Assembly (NCBI GenBank): GCA_037953625.1
Contig: CM075650.1
Coordinates: forward strand, 2,296,501-2,360,500
Length of the DNA stretch: 64,000 bases
DNA from: Crotalaria pallida
Taxonomy: Eukaryota; Streptophyta; Magnoliopsida; Fabales; Fabaceae
Reading direction: 5' to 3'
Position 1 is the stretch's first letter, and the number at the start of each line of letters is the position of its first letter. The notes below the pieces were generated by a model that saw only the letters and a list, made by a program, of their open reading frames with translations, was not told where the DNA came from and searched no databases. Of this stretch, positions 23,170 to 34,232 are shown in pieces. Position numbers and translations under genes: made by a program.

Positions 23170-25290
23170 TATAAAATATTTGCACTTGAAGTCCTTGAGA
23201 AAGCTTGACTTCCAACATGTTGATCTTCTTGCTTTGGGCATCTATCATGTCTTGATCAGTTGCAATGATGTCCAAAGTCCTGTCAGAATCTTCTTCATAT
23301 GACTCATTCATTTGATTAGATCCTTCAGAATTTCTTACCCATTCCTTCTTCTGTTTGATTCCTCGTCGATTTTTAGCCGTCGTCAGCTTCATAGTTGCGA
23401 CAAGGCAACCTTCACTGTTCATGGGTAGTTCGTTAATCTTGACCTCTTCAGCTTCCAATTTCCGCGCACGTTGAAGCCTCCTCTTTTGAGTTCTAGTTAA
23501 TCCTTCATAGATTGAACCAGATGTCAAGTCTGACTGATGTCTTCGTCCTTTCTGAATGACTCGATCATGCATGGGTAGTCTTGAGGGGCGTCCTCCATAA
23601 ATTCTTCGGCTTGAGAAAGGCCGACGGGCCTCTCGGGATGTCTCTCGTCGGATACGTTCTCTTTCCTGAATCCTGGCTCTTATCTTTTTCCTCAAGTCTT
23701 CTTTCCTGGATTCTTCCTTCTTTCATGTTGCAGCTTTTTCATCATAAACCGCCTGATACCTTGGACAAATCTGGAGATTAGCAAGTTGTTTTCTATTGCA
23801 AAAATGTCGAAACGTTTCTCCAGACTCCGGGAAGATTTAAGCATCATGAGCCAGTGACATCGTGTTGATAGAGAACACTCCTTGAGTATCAACCTCGTTT
23901 ACTTCTTTCTGAAACAGGTTTGTGTCGATCTTCATATCTTTCTTGAGGAACTTCAGCTTCCCTTTATCAATTCCTTGTTGAATCAGATCCCTGAAAGCAA
24001 AGCAATCATTGGTATTATGAGTGAAATTGTCATGATATTTACAATACTTTCTTCCTTTCAGTTCATCTTTTTTCAACAGTTTATGACCTTCAGGTAACCT
24101 AACCTGTTCAGTTTTAGAAACGTCGAAAGTGTACGTTTTCTTGTATAAATTCTCATTAACGGGCTTTGATGGCTTTAAGGCAGAACACGTATAAGGTTTC
24201 TCGTTCCCTAACTCTATTACGTTCACCTCCGAGACATTGTCGAGTGCCTCCCCGTCGGAAGGCTGAGAGTCGACATAGTGTATTCGTTCTCTTTTAAGAA
24301 CTTTGGAATCTCTTCCTTTTGCTTTTTCATCTCTTAGATTTTCAATTTGCCATACACAAGCGGCTAATTGAGCTAAATCCAATAGATGTTGGGTAACTAG
24401 CTTCTTCCAAATATGATATTCTAAACCAGTCACTGCCATCTTAACTACTTCCGCTTCAAGAATTGGGGTAAAACATCTACTTCTCATTTGCCTGAAATGC
24501 GACAAGTAATCATCGATAGGCTCTCCTGCAAATCTCTTCACACTTAACAAATCTGTTAAAGCGACTCTTAGTTCACCTCTATAGAATTGTTCGTGGAAGG
24601 ATCTTTCCAATTGAGTCCACGCATGTATGGAATTGGATCGTAAGGTCGAGAACCATGAAAAAGCATTTTTTGTTAAGGAACTAGGGAACAACCGCATTTT
24701 GATCGCTTCATTAGCAGCTAAGTCACCTAATTCGATGATGTAGCGAGTAACATGTTCGACAGTAGACTCGCCCGATTCTCCAGCGAATTTCGACAATTTA
24801 GGCACCTTTATTCCCCTTGGGATTTTTGCAAGTTGTACTCATTCTGGAAAAGGTGAATTAAAGCCTGGCTGATTAGCCATGCCGACATTAAACCCAATCC
24901 TACTTAATGCCTGTTCGACTATGCGGTTCACATCATCTGGCTCGACTCGTGTTTCTCTTCCTTGTCGAAGTAAGTGTCTAGCCAAATTCTGTCTTGCCAG
25001 CGCTGCTTGAAGATCCTCTCCTCTTTGCATGAATGCAACTTGCGCTGGATTTTGTGCATTTTGTGGTGCTTCGACAACAGGATGGAATACCACTTGAGGG
25101 TTTTCCGGCATCATGTTACCTGCACTAAAATTTGGGTTAGTACGAGCATTATCCCACGAGGTTATAACTCTATTGTCTTGCTGCGATGACGATGTAACAT
25201 CCCTGGCAGGCAAATGGATTGCGACTGTCCCCACATACCAACACGAGTCTTTTCAGCGTGCTTTGTCCTCACTAGCACACTTCCCGAGAA

Positions 25291-25372
25291 AACTTCCCAG
25301 GAGGTCACCCATCCCAGAATTACCCCAAGTCAAGCACGCTTTAGCCATGGAGTTCTTATGTGATGGGCTACC
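25291..25372 (-). ncRNA. 5S rRNA-like domain in Cassandra 3' LTR
   Basis: The minus strand matches the 5S rRNA segment spanning ..AACTCC..AGCGTGCTTG..GGATGGGTGACCTCCTGGGAAGT. It lacks the 5' third of a real 5S gene, so it is an LTR-borne derivative. The box A and box C regions are largely kept. Confidence 0.8.
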
Positions 25373-25761
25373 GAAAAGAAGATGCATCTTGTTGATATGG
25401 GTATTACTAATCAATTCATTTAAGCCTTCCTGTACTATGTAGTCCCATTCCTACACAGTCTCAGGATCACCCTCTTATTCCGATGTGTTGGTTCATTCAT
25501 GTACCCCTCCCTTAGAAGCCTGCCAGGAGCCGCTCCTTGCCTGTGCCTCTTGCACCGGCGATCACTCCCCACCCTCATCAGGTCGGGTCTTACATGCCCA
25601 CCAGCTTCCGCCTGGTTCGTCCCCGAACCACACCGTACTGGGAGAGGAGCCGCTCTGATACCATTTGTAACATCCCTGGCAGGCAAATGGATTGCGACTG
25701 TCCCCACATACCAACACGAGTCTTTTCAGCGTGCTTTGTCCTCACTCGCACACTTCTCGAG

Positions 25762-25845
25762 AAAACTTCCCAGGAGGTCACCCATCCCAGAATTACCCCA
25801 AGTCAAGCACGCTTTAACCATGGAGTTCTTATGTGATGGGCTACC
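25762..25845 (-). ncRNA. 5S rRNA-like domain in Cassandra 5' LTR
   Basis: Second LTR copy of the same block, nearly identical to the one at 25291-25372, with changes such as 'gctttaacc' for 'gctttagcc'. Confidence 0.8.
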
Positions 25846-26814
25846 GAAAAGAAGATGCATCTTGTTGATATGGGTAGTACTAATCAATTCATTTAAGCCT
25901 TCCTGCACTATGTAGTCCCATTCCTACACAATCTCAGGATCACCCTCTCATTCCGATGTGTTGGTTCATTCATGTACCCCTCCCTTAGAAGTCTGCCAGG
26001 AGCCGCTCCTTGTCCGTGCCTCTTGCACCGGCGATCACTCCCCGCCCTCATCAGCCTGGGTCTTACAGACAACACCTGAGCAGTGTGTCGTATATCTTGA
26101 CCGTCAGGGTAACTTTGTACCAAAATCGGTCTTTGTAAATTTTGATCTCCTGATGGAGTATTTACGGACTCGTTGTGTTCGTTATCGTCGACTCCCAAGA
26201 CTTGATTTAATCTTTTCATGTACTGAGCAATTTTCCCACAAGTCTCGTTCGTCACTAACATCGCAGGATTGATCACCGAACTTAACTGAGTCGTTAATTG
26301 GTCAACCAATTAAACGTTGTCCTCTTCAATCTGTTGACGGATATGTGTGACAGGATTGATAGGCATATATCTTTAACCATTACTTGTGCCAGCCATATCC
26401 GTAGCAGAACGCATAAAAGCCATGTTAGTGGCCCCCGTGGTTGCATTCGTGCTTCCAATAGAACTACTCAAAGGCCATGTCAAGGTTGATCCTGGAACGA
26501 AGCCAGGTGGCAAACCATAGGGAGGAACTTGTCCTCCACTAGTTGAATTACTTCCAAAAGTAAAACCACTGGTGATATTACCCCCATTAGGGCCATTGTT
26601 TGGCCGTTGAATTGCTGTTACGACAGTTGATTCTACGGTAGAACCATTTCCTCCGGTCATTTGAGGGATACCTATCGAAACGGTAGCAGTTCCAATTTCT
26701 GAAATTACGGTGGTCTGTTGATCACCTTGACTGGAAATAACCATTGAAGATGAAGATGGAAAAGTTATGCCACTTCTCAAACGCATGCAAATGACTACAA
26801 GTTACTCTGAACCT

Positions 26815-26832
26815 GTCCCATTGGGCGTGCCA
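26815..26832 (-). other. Gypsy primer-binding site
   Basis: The minus strand reads TGGCACGCCCAATGGGAC, a few bases after the LTR end CCCTCAAACA (26836). This PBS type is frequent in plant Gypsy elements; I do not assign the tRNA. Confidence 0.7.
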
Positions 26833-26835
26833 ATT

Positions 26836-27771
26836 TGTTTGAGGGGTTTTCGTCCGACGCCTGTCGAACTGACGGTGATGGATGGGGTGTGGGTAATGAC
26901 AGGTTATGTGGTAATCTTGTAAAGGAACTTGACCGTATTTTTGGGTATTTTTGTGTTTGGATTGGAAAGCGTTAAAGACGGTGGAAAATAAAAGCCGACA
27001 CTAGGAACACGACGTGGTGGAGAATGTAAACGGAAAGCGATTTAAAGTTTTGCAGGAACGTAAAGTGCATGAAGCTTAAAGTTGCGAGAACGTAAAGTGT
27101 AGGGAATGTAAAGTTGCATGAATGTAAATTGCAGTGAAGTAAAGTGCATTGGTAAGTAAAATGCGAATAGGTAGGTAAAGATTGCATTGAATTTAAAAAG
27201 GGTGGAAGGCTGAGGTTCTTTACAATGGCGTTTCTCCGTTTATCTGCTCCGGTGAGATGTCTAGGATTTTAGCCTATGTGTGTCAACCTAGCAACCGACC
27301 CCGATTACAAACTAAGGACTTCCTATTTATAGGAATCCACAAACTATTTACAAATCAATTCGCACGTTCTGCATAACTGCAAAACCCACGATCTAAATAA
27401 CTACCCACTACGCTATCCCCCACGATGTAACTGCCCACGTCGTGGTTTGGGCTTTGTGGATACTCTGTCGAGCCCTGTGGTGATATCTTTGTCGAGATCC
27501 CTTTCGGCGAACCTTCCTCTTTGGCTGAAATCAAGCAACTTAAACTCTTGTCTAAGTCTCTTTGTTGTCCAAAGCATTGACATTGTCGTGCTCCTGCCTT
27601 TTGGTTCTAGGGTGCCCTTCAACATCAAGCTCGTTTCGACAAATAAGTCGTCTGTCGAAATTGACTTTCGACCTATTGTGGGCCTCGGATGCACTCTATT
27701 GATATAAGTGGCATGTCTTTTGGCTAACGATGTTTCACCACCAATCAACCAAAACACTTGCCTCCTACATC
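26836..27771 (-). mobile_element. 5' LTR of the Gypsy element, downstream part
   Basis: R/U5-side part of the LTR, ending TCAAACA at 26836. It is separated from its U3 part by the LARD-like insertion; the 5-bp duplication ACATC sits at 27767-27771. Sequence around 27460-27680 is rich in GTCGA/TCGAC words. Confidence 0.75.
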
Positions 27772-30700
27772 TGTAACACCCTTATTTTATATACAAAATA
27801 ATAAGTAAAAGTCTATATTTAAAATAGTGTATTTAAAAATTTCCTTTCACAGATCAAGTTTAAAAATTAATATTGGGCATCCATTTACAATATAGATAGC
27901 ATAACTATCGTTTCCTTCTTTCCAGTCATCCGCTGCGCCACTCTGATCCATAAGCTCCTTAGCAAACACCTAAAATGTTAACCACATAAGGGTGAGACCT
28001 TTTCACAACACAGTGAATCAGAGGGTAATATAAAGCTCATAATAAAAACTCAAGAATAACAATCAAATCAAGTCAGGGATCAACCAATTCATTTCATTCT
28101 CATTTCCTTATACATTCCTTTTTATCCATTTTCCATTAACCCTGTTCATTTCCTTTATCCTTTCCACTACCATTACATTAAATTTTCCATTATTAGTTCC
28201 TTTTATTTTAATTCCTTTTCCATTGGGTGTAACCTCAAGCAGAGATCTACACCTTACCATCGTGTGTAACCCCAAACAGAGATCTACACACAGTGTATGC
28301 AACCACAAACAGTGATCTGCATACACCACATCTCATTTATGTAACCTCAAACAGAGATCTACATAAACTTCCCTTTTTACTTTTTAACTTTCCATTATTC
28401 ATTTTCCATTAATGTGTGTAACCCCAAACAGAGATCTACACACACAGCGTAAGCAACCACAGACAGTGATCTGCAAACACTTCCATTTTTATCGTACACC
28501 ACTAGGATTTGGATACCCGCTAGGTAATTGGAACACCTGTCTAGGGACTTGGAACACCTGCCCAGGACTTTACACCCATCCAGACCATAACCTGTAGGAC
28601 TATGTACTTTTACCATTCCATTTATTTAATCAAATTATTGGTGTGGAAAACTGATCCTGTGGGTCACCCGGCGCCTACAGGGCGGTTAGGCCTGATGGGT
28701 AATTGACCTGGCAGGTAATTGACCCTAACAGGTAATTGGAACACCTAGCCGGGTACCTAGTGTTCCGGGCCCCACTGATCAGTTTCCACTTAAGTTACCT
28801 TTACCATTTTCAGTTAAACAACAATCCATTCCATTCATTTAAAACATAATCCAAAATTCCAACAACGTTCACAAATATGCATAATCATAATCCATTCCAA
28901 ACCATCACACATATATTCATAAATAAGCATTTATCGTCCATCATCATGTACATTTTCCAAATACTCACATTAAGGTCACATTCCACAATTAGCATTTATA
29001 CGCATTCAATATTTTTGCCCTTAGAACCATTGCCCCTTGTTATCACATAATCCAATCTACCCATATATAATCATTTCACAAATAAATATCCTTTTAGCAT
29101 TCAAAATTAACTTCACACATTTCCAATAGACGTGAACACTCTTAATTAGCCAATCATATCATAACATTCAACCCTTTTCAATTTACCCATCATAATTACT
29201 TTTCAATTCCATTACTATTTCCGTCACATGGCATTTCCATTTTATTTAGCCATTTGTACCACCTACTATCCAACATAAAATCAAAATAACACCCTTAAAG
29301 CACTTAGTGTACATAATAAATTCCCAATTTATGACCATAACAATTAACAATCAACATATATTAACCAATCAGTCGACATACTCAGGTATGTCTCAGAGTG
29401 ATTTAAAATAAATCATCTCCCTAGGGTTCTTCACTTCCTACTTAATTAATTATACAAAAAATTAAACTTAACAGTTCCAGTAATATAACGAATTAACCAA
29501 ATATCCATCAATCACCTCTAATCCCTTCCAATCACCTCTTAATCCATCACTCATAACCCAACTTAACTATTAAACTCGAATCCTATTATAAACCCTAACT
29601 ATCCCTAACTCAAAGTGCGGAAAAGAGACTCCCCTTACCTGGAAATCCTAGCAATAACGGCAGAGCCATGTTTACATCCACAACTTGCTCCAGGGTCAAG
29701 GTCAATAACAACGTGTTGGATCTAAATAGGGACATATGATAAAACTAATTATAACATTAAAATATATATATATTAAATAAAATCATTTTTGTCAAAATAA
29801 TAAATATATATCATATAATAAAAATATATCATTTTTCTCTAAAACATCTTTATTTGAAAATATAGGGATAATAAAAATATTGACGGATCGTCAAATAAAT
29901 TAGGTAGATGGATAGAGAGAGTTGAGAAGATTATATACCTAAAAAAAAGATTTGATATTGAACGGTTGGATATGGAGTTATTGGACTGGGAAGGTTGAAA
30001 AACGTATAGTTTCCTCATATTCTCTCGAACCGTCTCCGTTTCTCGTCCTTCTTGCTCTCTGGCTTAATGGCTTTCTCTTTTCTTTCTACTAGTGAGTCTG
30101 AGTGTTTCATTTTTTTTTCTTTTATCTTTTCTTTAACCTGGTGGCCTAAGGGCCACACGTTTCATATATTAGTTATTTTTTTTTTTTTTTTTTTTTTGCT
30201 TTGTTTGCTTTACGGTGGGTTGTGGGGTTTTGGGTAGAAACTAGGGATTATAAATTTATAATATATTATATATATTATTTTATGTTTCGTTCTTATTTGT
30301 GGGTCAATGTGTGTAGGTATTTTGAATTATAACTAAAAGTTTGACGATCCAAACCATAAAATACATTTAAGTAAAACAATATTGTATTTTTAATTACTCA
30401 AAACTAATTAGAAAATAATAAAGTTATCGGTCCCTCCGGATAGTTATTGCGTAAGAAAAATAATCGAAATTCAAAAGTAAATATATTTTCTCAATCTTGA
30501 TATTAAACTTGATAATATATAATATTTAAAATTTTGAAGTAAAAGATTAGTATATATAACTTAAACCGGTAATATATTAAACCAGTCCAGAAGCTAAAAA
30601 TAAAACAGCCTCCGAACACTATGAAAATATACAGGGAAGCTAAAAATATTAAGTTAAACATATTTTTCTGAAGAAACTATTTATAAAAATGTCTCTAAGG

Positions 30701-30930
30701 CTTGCCACTTGAGCTCCCTGTCAAAATGTTAATTAAACTAAATGAAAGTACTACTTTATTTTTGGAAAACGTATGATAACAAATTTATACTTATTTTGAC
30801 TAGAAAACATATTTCAAATATAATGATGAAATCAAAATTTTATTCCGAGACTCAAATCTTGAAAACATCATGATCATATTAAATCATTTAATTATTTTAC
30901 TAAAAGTATTAGAAATAACGGGATGTTACA
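27772..30930 (-). repeat. 3' LTR of the LARD-like element
   Basis: The minus strand starts TGTAACATCCCG and ends GGGTGTTACA. Apparent splice donor CCAG|GTAAGGGG at 29638 and acceptor ACATTTTAG|GTG at 27970 (minus strand) enclose a 1.67-kb intron-like segment. That segment holds the hairpin array (28226-28480) and a loose array with CTAGG/GGAACACCT words (28500-28760). Confidence 0.88.
28226..28480. repeat. six-unit hairpin array with covarying stems (3' LTR)
   Basis: A 16-nt loop, consensus ACCNCAAACAGNGATC, is flanked by complementary arms that differ per unit. Stems: GGTGTA/TACACC (28226-28253); GTGTGTA/TACACAC (28262-28291); GTGTATGCA/TGCATACAC (28293-28326); TTTATGTA/TACATAAA (28336-28367); TGTGTGTA/TACACACA (28413-28444). 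A degenerate sixth unit (28447-28480) pairs at 6 of 9 positions. Loops with CAGAGATC are closed by TA-type stems and loops with CAGTGATC by GCA/TGC-type stems. Confidence 0.9.
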
Positions 30931-30945
30931 ATTCTCCCCCACTTA
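30931..30945 (-). other. polypurine tract of LARD-like element
   Basis: The minus strand reads AAGTGGGGGAGAAT immediately before the 3' LTR start TGTAACATCC. Confidence 0.75.
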
Positions 30946-33900
30946 TTGGAATTTCGTCCCCGAAATTCCGTTCAACATTCTTAATTGGAGAACCATCCCG
31001 GAAAAAGGGTTTCTAAGCTATGAGGCCTACTTCACTTTAGTTCTACTCCCCCACTTAGAATTGGCATATCGTTCCGCATGAGTACACCTCTAAGCTCTTG
31101 TACTCATTGAGGAGTACCGACAATGGTTTAACTTAGTCAGCCTCAGAGCGAAGATCCTATCGGGTTTTTCTAAGATCAGCTGGGCTCTTAAGGGTTGATT
31201 ATAATATAGCTTCAAAAGCTAACACTTATCCTATTCCTACGCTCTTAACAACCACATTCATCATTCAAGCAAACATAGGTCATGTAATCGTCATTCAAAA
31301 GTTAAAGCATACACCACAGCAACTCACAATATCATATACTTCAAATATCACATCATACCAAGTTCAAGCATACATACAACCTTCCTAGCAACATGAATTT
31401 TAAGCAAAGACATGACTCTATCCTACTTTCTCCTAGGTTAGTTATTGTCTACCTTACTTAACTTAGGGCTAACTCCTACCTCTACACATATATACATAAC
31501 AATCACCAAACATTTGAAAATCGGTTCATAAAGGGGTTCGGGGGAAAGGACTTGTTCGATTGGCAATCATAAATACATTTTCATCAATTCAATTCCCCAG
31601 TGCTATGAAAATTGCGCAAGTGGTGTCCCTGTATAAAGAAGAATATTATTATAAATTTTCAGGTCAGTCAGAGTTCCTCAAGTTCATATAAAAATTGCAA
31701 GCAAACTCCAATGACCTCCAAAATTTAAAGGGACATCACCGGAACGTAACTAAAGGTTGAATAGAATTATCAAACCGATTAGAGCACGTTAAATTCATTT
31801 TATTTAAAACACAAATGTTGCTCCAATTGGCTTGATAGATTACATGAAACTTTGGTTCAACTTTCGGGCACTTATGCAAAAATTTTCAAATCAATCGAGT
31901 GACCCAAACCCAAAAATCTAGTTTTCTATTTTCTGTAAAAATCTTGATTTCCGGCAACCACCTAATCGGAACACTAATCTTTTAAATCATTGGTTTAAAC
32001 AACCACTAGATATGGAGATTTAGAATTTAGCAAAAAGATTCCATACTAGTGATGTTTTTAAAAAAATAGTTTTGCATTTATAAAACAAAATCCTTTGGAA
32101 ACAGGTTCCTCCCTGGGTGAAGGAACAAGGAGTTTACTTGAAAATTCACTGAAACATTGAATTTGTGCACGTCATCATCAAGAGCTACCTCTATCTAGTT
32201 TCAGAAGAATCTAGATGAGGAAGTGTAATCTTGTTTCACTTCGTCAGACTTAAAGAAAAGGGACATGCTGTTACTTTAAACAAAATTAGTTTAGTAAGTT
32301 TTCAAAGTTTGTAACAATTACATTCCCTTCTTCTTCAGTTCGAAAATTGAGTTTCGTTCCAAGTGGACTTGGGTTTGTATATGGAGAATTTCTATTTAAT
32401 CGACGAGTGACTTGGTTAAAGCACGTGGGTTAAATCACCGGTAGATTACTTAGAAATTCTCGCATCCTTTATTATTTTCTTAATAATTTGTCACGTAACC
32501 CCACAATCCATTTGGAATGATTGTGGTTCGGTGCACTCTTTTGAAATTCATTTTGAACACTCACATTGTCAAACAAGCAATCATACTATTTTTCACTCCC
32601 AAACATCAAGTACATGCATCATTCCGACAAACACAGCTATGCACAAATCATAATCTTATCTATCCTAGGATTCACAACCACTACTATAATGAAATAATAC
32701 ATTTATGCGAATAGGTCAACAACTTAGGGAAGAAGTATGCATGAACATAATACATATGAATAAACAAACATATGCAATGCAACACGATCATTTCGTAATG
32801 ACATCTAGTATTTATTATAGTACAATCAAGTGTGTTATGTATACACATATACATGTGGAACAACACATACACATGTGTATAGATACACACAAATACTATC
32901 ATGGATCTAATCCGAAACTTGTGCAAAGACCTCCCGATTGAATTTAAACCCTTGGTTCTGAATGAATAAAAATCTCTTGTCATTCAAAAATCCAATTATT
33001 GTCACTTGGGGTTTAAGTTCAATCGATAGGACTCTATACTTATCTTCCATTTAGTGTTAAAGTCATCGGAACTAAATTAGTAGTGGAGTCAGCTACTAAC
33101 CTGATATAAAAGTTGTTATTGTTCTTTGTGGATTCTAATTTAAGCGATGCGAACTAAATCACTCGTTTAGATTAGAATCGGGCAAGTAGTTATTTTTAAT
33201 TTTCCTGATTTCACCTCTAATTTTCGTCCTCTTGCTTTAATGCTAAACTATTCCGCATATAATCATATTGTGAGGACCTTTCGATTGAATCCGAACCGCT
33301 TCCCCGAGTTGGGCAAAAGTCCTTTTATATTAGTAAATCAAATTGGTGCGGTTCAAATTCAATTGGTCAGTACTCAATGCTTGTTTCACATTTGGGGTCA
33401 CAGTTAATTGAATCGAGATTAGCTACGGAACCAACTATTGCTTTACTCTAAATATTATTTTTCGCTCTCCTAGATACTAATCTAATCAATGTGAATTTAA
33501 TCATTTGGTTAGATTAGCATTGAGACCGTAATCTATTTGATTTGTGTGGCTCCATTTCTAACCCCTGTCCAATTACTTTGATACCAAACTAGTTGTCAAA
33601 CACATGTATTCGAAGCATAAACAATTACACATAGCAAAGCAAAGAGAAGCGTATCATTGGCATTAAGGTTTCGTACATAGGAAATCGTTTGCAACTTCAC
33701 GATAGTGCACAAACTTTTGAATTTCGGTGACTTCACCTCCCGATAGATATAATGTCGGATTGGCCATTTCCAACACTACATTTGATCGGTGGTAGTAGCC
33801 CTCGCAATTCGATTGAGTTCCTGTACTACTTGTTCGAAATTAACTAGATTTCCTTTGTATAAAACTTTAACTTTCGACTAGTCCAAAAACTCAACATTTA

Positions 33901-34214
33901 CGCTTTCGACTAATCGTGTTCGTACCTCTTAGGTTTCCTGTTTGCAATTGGGTGAATGCTCAGAATCTCCAATTCTTTGAATCACTAAGGGATCCTGCTT
34001 AGTTTCCAAAGAATTCGATCCTCTTTTCGCTTTCATAAAAATTTCTTAGTTTAACACTTGTTGTTATTTCCCATTGCAAACATAAACTTACTCAATAGTA
34101 TTTATCATTTACAATTTTCCACATAAAAGGGTCTCACCTTTATAGGAGAAGCTCGAGATGAGAGTGTTCGCAGCGAAATTGGGACAACCTTCCCCTCAGG
34201 CCGAAAGGAAGGAA

Positions 34215-34228
34215 CTGCTCTGATACCA
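34215..34228 (-). other. primer-binding site of LARD-like element
   Basis: The minus strand reads TGGTATCAGAGCAG, matching initiator tRNA-Met, a few bases inside the 5' LTR end GGGTGTTACA. Confidence 0.88.
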
Positions 34229-34232
34229 TAAA

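Larger units (their letters stand above)
25193..26067 (-). mobile_element. complete Cassandra TRIM retrotransposon carrying 5S rRNA-like LTRs
   Basis: Two 402-bp direct LTRs (25193-25594 and 25666-26067) begin TGTAAGACCC and end GGGATGTTACA on the minus strand. They enclose only 71 bp of internal sequence. The primer-binding site TGGTATCAGAGCGG is at 25663-25650, directly inside the right (5') LTR. Each LTR contains a 5S rRNA-like block with the internal pol III promoter words (minus strand GCGTGCTTG.. and GGATGGGTGACCTCCTGGGAA). Flanks GACGA (25188-25192) and GACAA (26068-26072) fit a 5-bp duplication with one mismatch. No coding capacity, as expected for a TRIM. It interrupts gag. Confidence 0.9.
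22991..26786 (-). pseudogene. Gypsy gag region, interrupted
   Basis: The N-terminal frame begins at 26786 with MRLRSG, a common Gypsy gag opening, and is followed by a Ser/Gly/Asn-rich stretch to 26373 (stop). The frame resumes to 26068, where Cassandra is inserted, and continues on the other side (25187-24839). The retrotransposon gag domain is at 24805 to about 24400 (SWFSTLRSNSIHAWTQL, FHEQFYRGE). A Tat-type CxxH..H..C motif is near 24050-24010 (KYCKYHDNFTHNTNDC). Further degenerate frames run to about 23330, where sequence of the next insertion begins. Confidence 0.8.
30931..34232 (-). other. non-coding internal region of LARD-like element with long-stem inverted repeats
   Basis: No frame of note and no gag/pol similarity. 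Inverted repeats recur towards the PBS end: 32385-32401 with 32444-32460 (15 of 17 pairs); 32936-32951 with 33009-33024 (15 of 16); TTAGTAG/CTACTAA 33077-33099; GATTCTAAT/ATTAGAATC 33131-33179 (9 of 9); 33284-33299 with 33348-33363 (14 of 16); CTAATCTAA/TTAGATTAG 33477-33517. These could form leader RNA structure such as a packaging signal. Confidence 0.75.

Noticed and set aside
25291..25845. 5S rRNA genes
   Set aside because: Only the 3' two-thirds of 5S is present and each copy lies in a 402-bp LTR with PBS and target duplication, so it is Cassandra and not an rDNA unit.
28108..28616. Minus- and plus-strand ORFs of 61-73 codons in both LARD-like LTRs
   Set aside because: They lie across the hairpin array; duplication at 34570-35078 only reflects the LTR repeat. 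No protein features.
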